Assembly: GCA_964445575.1 (NCBI GenBank)
Contig: CAYULB010000035.1
Coordinates: 1-20,197 of the forward strand
DNA from: WJMT01 sp964445575
GTDB lineage: Bacteria; Acidobacteriota; Aminicenantia; Aminicenantales; Aminicenantaceae
Length of the DNA: 20,197 nucleotides
Reading direction: 5' to 3'
Below are positions 1 to 6,747 of the stretch, piece after piece. Position numbers and translations under genes: made by a program. The notes below the pieces were generated by a model. That model worked only from the letters and a program-made list of their open reading frames with translations. It did not search any database and had not been told where the DNA came from. How positions within the stretch are numbered: position 1 is the stretch's first letter; each line of letters opens with the position of its first letter.

Positions 1-212
1 AGATTCCCACAGTTTTTAACGCTTAAAACGATGATTTTTGCCCCTAAAATCGCAATTATTGGATAGTCTACATAACAGCACCAAAGGAGGGGAGAAACGG
101 TTGACCTTTTTGTTTTTTATGTGATAGGTTTATTCAAGAACATCATGGGGAGTAAACTCCAGAATATTGTTGGGAAATCAAAGCCGCTTTCAAAAAGGAA
201 ATTCTTATAAAA
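1..212. other. Intergenic stretch without a convincing gene
   Basis: I see no coding region here. There is a good Shine-Dalgarno-like run (AAAGGAGGGG, about 83-92) followed by a TTG, but that frame stops after a few codons. A TTGACC at 101-106 could be a -35 box but has no good -10 partner. A GG-TAGTCTA-CATA motif near 60-74 is echoed near 14091-14104, upstream of the gene at 14169. Confidence 0.4.
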
Positions 213-243
213 CAGGGAGGTGCATCGCATGATGTTACCTATG
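213..243 (+). promoter_or_regulatory. Leader element, copy A (shared with 14118-14150)
   Basis: This stretch aligns with 14118-14150. Both read CAGG, a short purine run, GTGCATC, one to two CAT triplets, then ATGTTACCTATG, and both are followed within about 20 bases by a GGAGGAG/GAGGAG Shine-Dalgarno. Here the ATGs at 229 and 232 open a 14-codon reading frame (MMLPMIIGGGKDCL) that stops at 271-273, overlapping the TTG start of the next ORF at 264. It could be a regulatory leader peptide, or the remains of a conserved N-terminus put out of frame by one base. Confidence 0.45.
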
Positions 244-263
244 ATTATTGGAGGAGGAAAAGA

Positions 264-416
264 TTGCCTATAAGTATCCTGGTTATACCTTTGATTGTAT
301 CCATTACCGGAATTATTCCTGTTGTGCTGGGATTGTATGCGGATATCGGCTTAGTGATAGGAGGGATATGTGGATTTTTCCTTGTCCTGCAAAAAAACAG
401 AAAGCTGCAGGAATAG
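264..416 (+). CDS. Small two-helix membrane peptide, TTG start
   Basis: This 50-codon frame starts with TTG at 264, placed 6 bases after a strong GGAGGAGG Shine-Dalgarno (250-257). The product is very hydrophobic. One membrane segment covers about residues 2-19 (PISILVIPLIVSITGIIP), a second about residues 22-41 (LYADIGLVIGGICGFFLVLQ), and a short basic tail KNRKLQE follows, so a helical hairpin with a cytoplasmic C-terminus is likely. I do not recognise the family. Upstream, the frame of the 14-codon ORF from 229 overlaps this start. Inserting one base in the A-run at 258-261 would fuse the two into one protein beginning MMLPMIIGGGKRLPIS. It may therefore be either a genuine TTG-started small protein, possibly coupled to the leader peptide, or a slightly damaged longer one. 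Confidence 0.5.
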   Translation: MPISILVIPLIVSITGIIPVVLGLYADIGLVIGGICGFFLVLQKNRKLQE

Positions 417-482
417 AAACGGATGATTACAAACTTATATCGTGACATATAACATTCAGCAACATTATCTCAGCTAATCTGA

Positions 483-511
483 TTGACTTTTCGCTTGTAA
501 ATTGATATTTT
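483..511 (+). promoter_or_regulatory. Sigma70-type promoter of the kinase gene
   Basis: TTGACT (483-488) and TATTTT (506-511) are separated by 17 bases, giving a start near 518 and a 5' UTR of about 20 bases that carries AAAGGGA before the ATG at 539. Both boxes and the spacing are preserved in a duplicated copy at 3465-3493 although the spacer bases have drifted, which supports function. Confidence 0.65.
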
Positions 512-538
512 TCTCTTAAACTCACCAAAGGGAAAGCA

Positions 539-3046
539 ATGGGAGTAAAATGCCCTAAATGCGAAGCAGAGAATCCTGAAACAGCCGCTTTTTGTGCGGA
601 CTGCGGGACTCAGCTTCTCTCCCCTGAAAAGATCGAAATCACAAAAACCATAGAAACTCCAAAAAAAGAGCTCACCACTGGCTCCACATTTGCCAACCGC
701 TACCAGATTATCGAAGAGCTGGGCAAAGGAGGCATGGGACGGGTCTATAAAGCGAATGATAAAGAAGTCCACACAAAAATCGCTTTGAAGCTCATCAAAC
801 CCGAGATCGCCTCCGACCAAAAGACCATAGAACGGTTTCGAAACGAACTTAAAACCGCCCGTGACATCGCCCATAAAAATGTCTGCCGCATGTACGACCT
901 TAACAAGGAAAAAGGATCTTATTATATCACTATGGAGTATGTGTCCGGAGAAGACTTAAAAAGCTTCATTCACAGAGCCGGACAGCTAACCATAGGGACC
1001 GCCATCAAGATCGCCGGACAAATCTGCGATGGATTATCCGAAGCTCACAAACTCGGAGTGGTGCATCGCGACCTCAAATCCAACAACATCATGATCGATA
1101 AAGAGGGAAATGTCCGGATCATGGATTTTGGAATTGCCCGCTCTCTTTCCGGTAAGGGAATAACAGGAGCCGGCGTGATGATCGGGACTCCTGAATATAT
1201 GTCTCCTGAACAGGCAGAAGGGAAAGGGGTCGACCAGCGCTCAGATATCTACTCACTGGGAATCATCCTGTATGAGATGGTCACAGGAAAAGTGCCGTTT
1301 GAGGGAGAAACCCCTCTGGGAATCGCCATGAAACACAAGAGCGAACTCCCTAAAAACCCGAATGAGCTGAATTCTCAAATTCCTGAAGACCTCAGTCATA
1401 TCATCTTAAAATGCCTGGAAAAGGATAAAGAAAAACGTTATCAGAGTGCCGGAGAACTGCAGTCAGAGCTTGAGAAAATAGAGCAGGGGATCCCCACTTC
1501 TGAGAGAATTATCCCCAAAAGAAAGCCCCTCACCTCCAGAGAAATCACTGTCACATTCGGAGTGAAAAAGCTGCTCATTCCCACTCTTATTGTGATCGCC
1601 GCCATAATAATCGGTTTCGTCCTCTGGCAGATTGTATTCAAGAAAAGCCCTGCCCCTACCACAACCTCCCAAAAATCTGTGGCTGTTCTTCCTTTTGTGG
1701 ATCTCAGCCCTCAGAAAGATCATGAGTGGCTCTCAGACGGGATATCAGAAGCCATGATCAATGCCTTGAGTCAACTAAAAGGTTTGAGAGTCCCAGCGCG
1801 CACCTCCTCGTTTTTTTTCAAGGAAAAGGAGCCGGATATTCAGGAAATCGGCGAGAAACTCAGGGTTGAAAACGTGCTTGAAGGAAGCATACAGGTGGTT
1901 GACCAAAGACTTCGAGTCAATGCTCAGCTTATCAGTGTGAAAGACGGCTATAACCTGTGGTCAAATAGATTTGACCGCAGCCTTGAGGATGTGTTTTCAG
2001 TCCAGGATGAGATTGCCCGGGAAGTGGTTAAGGCTTTGAAGGTGAAGCTTTTGGGAGAAGAGGAAATCCGGTTGACCAAAAAACACACAGAAAATCTGGA
2101 AGCTTATAACCTTTATATTCAGGGAAGGCATTTATGGAATACGAGGGAAAAAGAAAATTTGTATAAATCTATTGAATATTATGAAAAGTCTCTTGAAAAG
2201 GACCCGGATTATACCCTTGCTTACGCCGGCCTGGCAGATTCTTACCACATCTTGGGGAATAATTCAATTATCCCTCCAGGAGAGGCCTTTCCCACAGCCA
2301 GGAAATACGCTCTCAAAGCGCTCGAGATGGATAACAGACTCGCCGAACCACATCGTACATTAGCTGCCATAAAAAAAGATTATGACTGGGATTGGGCTGG
2401 CGCTGAAGAAGAATTTAAGACAGCCCTTGAACTTAATCCTAGCTATGGCTATGCTCATCTGGGATCTGCTTTTCTATTGTCAGCTTTAGGCCGGCACAAG
2501 GAGGCTATTCAAGAGGTAAAAACAGCCAGAGACATGGATCCCTTAGCTCCGAGAATCGCCGCTAATGTTGGTGCTATGCTTTATAATGCCCGTCAGTATG
2601 AACATGCTCTTGAAGAATTGAAAAAAGTCACAGAACTCTTCCCTGAACACACTGTTAATTATAGAATCAAGGCTGAGGTTTACACAGCTATGGAAAGGTA
2701 TAAAGAAGCTCTTTCTTCACTCCAAAAATATGAAGAAATTTTTGGTGAAGATCTTAAGTTCTTAACCACCTCGGCTTATTTCTATGCTCAATGGGGAAAA
2801 AAAGAAGAAGCTAAAAAGTTTCTTGAAAAAATAATCAAAGAATCAGAAAAAACTTATTTCTCCCCAGTGCGCATCGCTCATATTTATGGAGCCCTTGGGG
2901 ATACTGACCGGGCTTTTTTCTTTTTAGACAAAGCTTATTCAGAAAAAGATAATAGGTTGCAATACATCAAGGTTGACCCAAAATTTGACCCCCTGAGCTC
3001 TGACCCACGGTTTAAAGCCCTGCTCAAAAAAATGAACCTGGATTGA
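539..3046 (+). CDS. Membrane Ser/Thr protein kinase with TolB-like and TPR domains
   Basis: This 835-residue signalling protein has several clear parts. A zinc ribbon uses C5, C8, C19 and C22. The kinase domain (about 55-312) has a glycine loop GKGGMG (63-67), catalytic K84, HRDLKSNN (D178), DFG (196-198) and an SPE motif (222-224), so it should be an active Hanks-type kinase. A single membrane helix lies at about 345-364. A TolB/FlgO-like domain starting SVAVLPFVDLS covers about 380-503, and TPR repeats cover about 520-830. The kinase would be cytoplasmic and the TolB/TPR part extracytoplasmic. The start is supported by AAAGGGA 6 bases upstream and by the promoter at 483-511. It ends 5 bases from the convergent HigA gene. 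A decayed paralogue lies at 3521-4429. The substrate is unknown. Confidence 0.93.
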   Translation: MGVKCPKCEAENPETAAFCADCGTQLLSPEKIEITKTIETPKKELTTGSTFANRYQIIEELGKGGMGRVYKANDKEVHTKIALKLIKPEIASDQKTIERFRNELKTARDIAHKNVCRMYDLNKEKGSYYITMEYVSGEDLKSFIHRAGQLTIGTAIKIAGQICDGLSEAHKLGVVHRDLKSNNIMIDKEGNVRIMDFGIARSLSGKGITGAGVMIGTPEYMSPEQAEGKGVDQRSDIYSLGIILYEMVTGKVPFEGETPLGIAMKHKSELPKNPNELNSQIPEDLSHIILKCLEKDKEKRYQSAGELQSELEKIEQGIPTSERIIPKRKPLTSREITVTFGVKKLLIPTLIVIAAIIIGFVLWQIVFKKSPAPTTTSQKSVAVLPFVDLSPQKDHEWLSDGISEAMINALSQLKGLRVPARTSSFFFKEKEPDIQEIGEKLRVENVLEGSIQVVDQRLRVNAQLISVKDGYNLWSNRFDRSLEDVFSVQDEIAREVVKALKVKLLGEEEIRLTKKHTENLEAYNLYIQGRHLWNTREKENLYKSIEYYEKSLEKDPDYTLAYAGLADSYHILGNNSIIPPGEAFPTARKYALKALEMDNRLAEPHRTLAAIKKDYDWDWAGAEEEFKTALELNPSYGYAHLGSAFLLSALGRHKEAIQEVKTARDMDPLAPRIAANVGAMLYNARQYEHALEELKKVTELFPEHTVNYRIKAEVYTAMERYKEALSSLQKYEEIFGEDLKFLTTSAYFYAQWGKKEEAKKFLEKIIKESEKTYFSPVRIAHIYGALGDTDRAFFFLDKAYSEKDNRLQYIKVDPKFDPLSSDPRFKALLKKMNLD

Positions 3047-3051
3047 TCAGC

Positions 3052-3360
3052 TTACTGATGAGCTTCTTTATAGGTCCTAACCTCTGTTTCTAACTTTTTT
3101 CCTAATTTTTCCTGCTCCAAATCCAAATCATATTGAGCTTGGAGTCCGAGCCAGAATTCAGCTGAAGTGTTGAAATATCTGGCAAGACGTAAAGCTGTAT
3201 TAGCGGTTACACTTCGCTTCTTAAGAACAATCTCATTAATCCGGCGGGCATCAACACCGATATCCAGGGCCAGACGATGTTGACTTAATCCCAGCGGTTT
3301 CAAAAATTCTTCGTACAAAACTTCACCAGGATGAACTGGGGCCAGCTTTTTATCAGTCAT
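3052..3360 (-). CDS. higA: HigA-family antitoxin (XRE helix-turn-helix)
   Basis: The 102-residue protein carries the HigA signature HPGEVLYEEFLKPLGLS near residue 10. A helix-turn-helix follows (SQHRLALDIGVDARRINEIV), then LARYFNTSAEFWLGLQAQYDLD, the usual HigA C-terminal block. In intact modules it neutralises the mRNase HigB and represses the operon. A near-perfect Shine-Dalgarno AGGAGGTGA lies just upstream of its ATG, inside the end of the toxin gene. The toxin upstream (3372-3440) survives only as its C-terminal codons, so this is an orphan antitoxin unless its partner lies elsewhere. The gene converges on the kinase with a 5-base gap, leaving no room for a terminator. Confidence 0.9.
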   Translation of the reverse strand: MTDKKLAPVHPGEVLYEEFLKPLGLSQHRLALDIGVDARRINEIVLKKRSVTANTALRLARYFNTSAEFWLGLQAQYDLDLEQEKLGKKLETEVRTYKEAHQ

Positions 3361-3371
3361 TTCCTCACCTC

Positions 3372-3440
3372 CTAATGATAGTCCGTGATTTCAACTTCAT
3401 AGGCGTCATTTTCTCGCCAAAAAAAACAAACACGCCACGT
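3372..3440 (-). pseudogene. higB: Truncated HigB toxin (C-terminus only)
   Basis: Read on the minus strand, the bases just before higA encode WRVCFFWRENDAYEVEITDYH then TAG, which matches the conserved C-terminus of HigB (RelE superfamily; typically W-R-I-C-F-x-W...DAYDVEIVDYH). Upstream of about 3440 the similarity stops. Within 15 bases the sequence becomes a copy of the region upstream of the kinase gene, so the break is a rearrangement joint. Most of the toxin, including its catalytic core, is gone. Confidence 0.75.
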
Positions 3441-3452
3441 TATCACATTAGT

Positions 3453-3558
3453 CAGCTTATCTGATTGACTCTTCTTTCGTGAATTGATATTTTTATTTTG
3501 AACTCATCAAAAGGAAGGTCATGGGAGTTAAATGCCTAAATGCAAGCATGAAAATTGA
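3453..3558 (+). pseudogene. Duplicated kinase promoter and broken zinc-ribbon start
   Basis: From 3453 the sequence follows 471 onward without gaps up to the ATG (68 bases in both copies) and then into the first codons. The ATG is at 3521 and reads MGVKC; after that one C is missing from the CCC run. Restoring it would give MGVKCPKCKHEN, the zinc-ribbon start seen in the intact kinase, followed by a stop. This is the 5' relic of a second kinase gene; a matching kinase-domain fragment lies at 4112-4429. Confidence 0.75.
3465..3493 (+). promoter_or_regulatory. Duplicate of the kinase promoter
   Basis: TTGACT (3465-3470) and TATTTT (3488-3493) keep the 17-base spacing of the promoter at 483-511. 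It now faces a frameshifted zinc-ribbon start and, further on, the nucleotidyltransferase ORF at 3655, which it might transcribe. Confidence 0.5.
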
Positions 3559-3654
3559 TGAAATAATTATTTTAGAAATGCATAAAAGTTTTGATGTAAT
3601 GAAGTGACTTCGATACTGGCTGAACTGTTGCAAAAATGATAGAATAAGTGCGCT

Positions 3655-3918
3655 ATGAATGACATCATAAAGAAATGCAAAATTGTTCTCCAGAAGCATT
3701 ATAAAGATAGATTCAAAGGATTGCTCCTATTTGGCTCTTCGGCTCGAAATCAGAGAGAAACCTCAAGCGATATTGATATGCTGGTGTTGTTAAGTCCCCC
3801 GTTTGATTATTTTCATGAACTGCGTGCTATTAGTGAGTTTCTGTACCGATTTAAACTCGAAGATTGCCTTATCCAAAGTGGTCAATCTCAAAGAAGTGGG
3901 TGTGGGCCTTGTGCTTGA
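3655..3918 (+). CDS. Minimal nucleotidyltransferase, probably C-terminally altered
   Basis: The 87-residue ORF has the polymerase-beta-like nucleotidyltransferase core: LLLFGSSARNQRETSSDIDMLVLL, i.e. GS at about residues 27-28 followed by the DxD pair in SDIDML. Such proteins are often the antitoxin/AMPylase half of toxin-antitoxin pairs or act alone. After LYRFKLED the sequence stops resembling relatives, which usually continue with a second acidic strand and a tail of about 20 residues. The last ~20 residues (IQSGQSQRSGCGPCA) look like a wrong-frame tail. Another frame over 3867-3926 reads SKVVNLKEVGVGLVLEYK, compatible with a frameshift. There is no clear Shine-Dalgarno. No HepT-like partner adjoins. 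It sits between two fragments of a decayed kinase gene, so it may be a remnant. Confidence 0.6.
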   Translation: MNDIIKKCKIVLQKHYKDRFKGLLLFGSSARNQRETSSDIDMLVLLSPPFDYFHELRAISEFLYRFKLEDCLIQSGQSQRSGCGPCA

Positions 3919-4108
3919 GTACAAATAAAAGAAAATAAGTTGGATTATCATTTGACTTCACTCTTAAGGATATTAAAAAATTTGTCTTTTGCGAATCTCT
4001 CGAACCAAGGATTGTGCCCGCAGTTTTCCACTGCTTCTTAGCTTCTTGGCTTGTTCCCATACATTCTGATAGATAGAGTATTGGCATTTGAGTAATTCGC
4101 TCTTATGA
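3919..4108. other. Unassigned scrap between nucleotidyltransferase and kinase fragment
   Basis: No full gene is supported. On the minus strand, a frame ending at 3973 reads QYSIYQNVWEQAKKLR followed by a basic tail ending RKRQIF. It has plausible protein composition, but its only ATG (4111-4113) lies across the joint with the kinase fragment, so at most it is a C-terminal scrap of an unidentified gene. Confidence 0.25.
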
Positions 4109-4429
4109 GGCATGAGAGAGGTCTTTAGGGTCAAGGATAAAAAACTTGATGAAGAAATGGCCCTCAAAGTCGTCAAACCCGAGATCGCTGCCCGAAAAGA
4201 GATCATCGAGCGCTTCAAGAATGAACTGAAGCTTTCCCGGAAGATCTCCCACAGGCATGTCTGCCGGATGTATGACCTGAATGAAGAGGGAGAGATTCCT
4301 TACATCACTATGGAGTATGTCAGGGGAGAGGACCTTAAAAGCTTGATCCGGAAAAAAGGAAAGTTAAGTGAAAAGCAAGCGGTCGCTGTCGCCAAACAGG
4401 TTTGTGAGGGGCTGGCTGAGCTGAATTGA
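4109..4429 (+). pseudogene. Kinase-domain fragment of a second Ser/Thr kinase
   Basis: About 105 codons match the N-lobe of the intact kinase in the window, from the end of the glycine loop (G-M-R-E-V-F) through MALKVVKPEI (catalytic Lys), IERFKNELKLSRKISHRHV, CRMYDLN and ITMEYVRGEDLKSLI to CEGLAE. It stops exactly where the HRD catalytic loop should follow: GLAELN then TGA. It therefore has no catalytic loop, no DFG and no complete glycine loop, and cannot be an active kinase. The apparent start ATG at 4112 corresponds to the Met of GGMG and has no Shine-Dalgarno. Together with the relic at 3453-3558 it represents a dismantled paralogue. Confidence 0.85.
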
Positions 4430-4493
4430 AACATCGTCTATCCTTTCCAATGAGACGGCAATAATCACAAAAATAATCAATTAATCATTGGAT

Positions 4494-4856
4494 TTAAGCT
4501 TGTTGATAGGGTAGAGGATTGATCAATAATTTAATTCCATCAATGATTTTTTTTGTTTTTTCAGGAGATAAAGAACCAATTTTTTCCGATAAGTCTGACT
4601 TATTCACTGTGAGAAGCTGAGAGATATTAACCACACTTTTCTTTTTAAGATGGGCCTCTCCTTTATTAAGAATCACATTTCCTGGAGCCTGGGCCCTTTT
4701 CAGATTTGTGGTTAAAGCACAGACCACTACCGTATGGATGCGGCTGGCATTAAAGACATTATTTTGAACAACCACGTGAGGGTGTCGGAATCCAGGCTCT
4801 GACATTCGAGGTGGCCCTAAATTGATCCAGTAGATATCGCCCTGTTTGATGGTCAT
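4494..4856 (-). CDS. mazF: MazF/PemK-family endoribonuclease toxin
   Basis: The 120-residue protein starts MTIKQGDIYWINLGPP and continues GFRHPHVVVQNN, VVVCALTTNL and VNISQLLTVNKSDL, the standard MazF/PemK order. R24 and T49/T50 align with the catalytic Arg and Thr known in MazF toxins, so sequence-specific mRNA cleavage is expected. The length is normal (110-120 residues). Its ATG (4854-4856) overlaps the antitoxin stop codon as ATGA, the usual translational coupling of such pairs, and its own Shine-Dalgarno is weak. The module looks intact. No clear terminator follows; a long-loop inverted repeat (arms TCCAATGA/TCATTGGA, 4446-4492) sits downstream. Confidence 0.92.
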   Translation of the reverse strand: MTIKQGDIYWINLGPPRMSEPGFRHPHVVVQNNVFNASRIHTVVVCALTTNLKRAQAPGNVILNKGEAHLKKKSVVNISQLLTVNKSDLSEKIGSLSPEKTKKIIDGIKLLINPLPYQQA

Positions 4857-5101
4857 TCTTCTTTTTTTGAAATTTGTTTTTTATAGTATTCCTTGCTCTT
4901 TTTTCGAACAAGCATTTCTTCAGAAGTTTCTTCATATCCATAAGCTGAATTTAGTTCCTCAAGGAGTCTCTGTGACTTGATTTTTTCCAAATACAATGTG
5001 ACAGCTCTGCAAAAAATCTTGCTCCTTGATATCTTTTTCTCCTCAGCAAGTCGGTCAACCTCTTTAAAAAGATCATCCGGAATAGATATGGAAGTTTTCA
5101 T
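4853..5101 (-). CDS. Ribbon-helix-helix antitoxin partner of MazF
   Basis: The 82-residue product begins MKTSISIPDDLFKEVDRLAEEKKISRSKIFCRAVTLYL, a typical ribbon-helix-helix DNA-binding fold like the Bacillus EndoAI antitoxin rather than the AbrB-type MazE. The acidic/basic C-terminal tail would cover MazF. Longer starts at 5143 and 5125 exist in frame, but a TTGACA/TAATAC promoter lies across them, with the transcription start falling at about 5101. The 5101 ATG is also where family similarity starts, so I choose it. The mRNA would be nearly leaderless. It overlaps mazF by 4 bases. The role is autorepression and toxin neutralisation. Confidence 0.88.
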   Translation of the reverse strand: MKTSISIPDDLFKEVDRLAEEKKISRSKIFCRAVTLYLEKIKSQRLLEELNSAYGYEETSEEMLVRKKSKEYYKKQISKKEE

Positions 5102-5108
5102 ACCTATA

Positions 5109-5136
5109 GTATTACCTTTAATCATAATTTTGTCAA
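5109..5136 (-). promoter_or_regulatory. Promoter of the MazF module, apparently leaderless
   Basis: On the minus strand TTGACA (5131-5136) is followed after 16 bases by TAATAC (5109-5114). Only 7 bases separate the -10 box from the ATG at 5101, so transcription should begin at or beside the start codon. There is no properly spaced Shine-Dalgarno at 5101. Confidence 0.6.
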
Positions 5137-5143
5137 TATCCAT

Positions 5144-5396
5144 ATTTAAAATAAATTATTTTTTCTTTTTAAATACATAACGAATGTTTTTTTTCTTCTT
5201 TCTCATTCTAAAACAAATCCGCTATACCTTTTTTTACCTAGCCTTAAGATAAAATTCTTTGTTTTTTTGCGGTAAAAAATCATCATTCTCTGATTTGAAT
5301 ATAATAAATTTTTAAATAATTATAATATTTATTTATATTTTATTTTATTTTTATTTATTTTAATAATATTTTATTATATATTAATATCAGGAAAAA
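5144..5396. other. AT-rich intergenic region with a 90-base pure A/T run
   Basis: No gene is visible. Bases 5298-5387 contain no G or C at all, ending 10 bases before the ATG at 5397. The run is made of irregular TTTAT/AATA units rather than a clean tandem repeat. It is a candidate for an easily melted or curved element, for promoters too degenerate to place, or for a binding site of an AT-hook/H-NS-like silencer. Confidence 0.6.
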
Positions 5397-6536
5397 ATGA
5401 TTTACCAGAAAAAATTGGGGGAATTGCTAAGAAAAGAAAGGGAATCTCTGGATATGACTTTGGTTGAAGTATCCAAAAAAATAGATTTTAATCATTACCA
5501 GACACTCAGCAGCATCGAAGTAGGGGAGAGGGAGGTCAAAGCTTTTGAACTTGCAAAATTGGCTGAGATTTACGGCCGAGACATTGATTATTTCTTAAAT
5601 TTGGACACTTCACAGGAAAAATCTCGAATTCTATGGAAAAGTCCGGAGGAAAGCACGCAAAAAAGCCTTATTGAGCGGCAGTTTCTTTTGATCTGCCGGC
5701 TCTATCAAAAACTTATTGAAATTTTGGGAGTGAATAAATCAAACAAGGCGGTTTTAACTTTCAAAATTGATAAACATGAACTGATTTCAAGTACTGGGTT
5801 TCAATATGTTGAAGACCTGGCTTCTCATTACAGAAATCTTTTGAGTTTGGGGTCCAGGCCAGCCTGCTCTTTAACTAAAATCCTAGAGGAAAAAATGGAC
5901 ATCAAGGTCATTTATCTGCCTATGGTCTCTGATATATCGCAGGGATGCACTGTTGACCCAAAATTTGGAACAGCAGCTCTCATCAATGAAAACAATGCCC
6001 CCTGGAGGCGCTCTTTTGACCTGTGCTGCGAGTTTTTCCATCTTTTGACCTGGAACCTATTTAAAGAAGAAGAAATCTATCAGAATCAAAAAACAGGGGA
6101 GTCCCGGGTAAAAAAATTATCTGAATTTTTTGCTGCTGCGCTTCTTCTTCCTGAAAAAGAGCTCAGAGATGCACTTGAGAGGCGTATTGATGAGAAATCC
6201 ATTTCTTATCTGGATTCGGTCCAGATCGCCCGGGATTTTAATGTTCCTCTCGAAGTATTGATCCTAAGATTGATTTATCTAGGGCTGCTGGAGAATGAAA
6301 AAATTCAAGAGGACCTCAAGAATGGAATCATCAAAGATTTCGACAAAAAATACCGGCATTCCACATGGGCTGAGATGTCTAAACCCCATCTATCCGCCAG
6401 ATACATCTCTTTAGCCATCAAAACGTACTTATCAGGCAAAATCACAAAAGAAAAACTGGCTGACTATGTGGATGAAAGCTACAGCACCATTCCAGCGTTT
6501 TTAAGGAAATACGGGTATGATGAAAATGAGGATTAT
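5397..6536 (+). CDS. XRE regulator with ImmA/IrrE-like domain, 3' end in gap
   Basis: At least 380 residues are readable before the N run. Residues 6-65 form an XRE helix-turn-helix (LLRKERESLDMTLVEVSKKI, then the SSIEVGEREV recognition region). Residues about 150-300 match the ImmA/IrrE (DUF955) peptidase layout: FDLCCEFFHLLTW at 207-219 and LSEFFAAALLLPEKEL at 241-256. The usual zinc motif HExxH reads C211-E212-F-F-H215, so one zinc/catalytic His is replaced by Cys. Members of this family cleave repressors or sense stress to control mobile elements and toxin modules. A weak AGGA precedes the ATG by 4 bases, and a 90-base A/T run lies just upstream. The stop codon is hidden in the gap. Confidence 0.85.
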
Positions 6537-6636
6537 NNNNNNNNNNNNNNNNNNNNNNNNNNNNNNNNNNNNNNNNNNNNNNNNNNNNNNNNNNNNNNNN
6601 NNNNNNNNNNNNNNNNNNNNNNNNNNNNNNNNNNNN
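6537..6636. other. Assembly gap of 100 N
   Basis: Exactly 100 N, the conventional placeholder for a scaffold join of unknown size. It hides the 3' end of the XRE/ImmA-like gene. Gene order across it relies on the scaffolder. Right after it, TTTTCCACA (6637-6645) differs by one base from the DnaA-box consensus TTATCCACA. Confidence 0.97.
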
Positions 6637-6747
6637 TTTTCCACAGCATGTGAAAACTTGCAACCCCTTTATTATCAATGATTTATCTATATGGGAAATA
6701 TTGTGTCGCATAAGGGATATTATGTTAACTTTTATTTTTATTATTTT

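Noticed and set aside
470..874. Minus-strand frame of 134 codons over the kinase start
   Set aside because: It overlaps the zinc ribbon and kinase N-lobe on the other strand and crosses the promoter; no start signal.
3973..4113. Minus-strand frame of 46 codons starting MPHKSEL
   Set aside because: Its start lies in the kinase fragment beyond a joint and it has no Shine-Dalgarno; kept only as an unassigned scrap.
4446..4492. Inverted repeat TCCAATGA/TCATTGGA downstream of mazF as a terminator
   Set aside because: The loop is 31 bases and no U-tract follows; too weak to call.
5298..5387. The A/T run as a tandem repeat or CRISPR-like array
   Set aside because: The units are irregular, with no fixed period or spacer structure.
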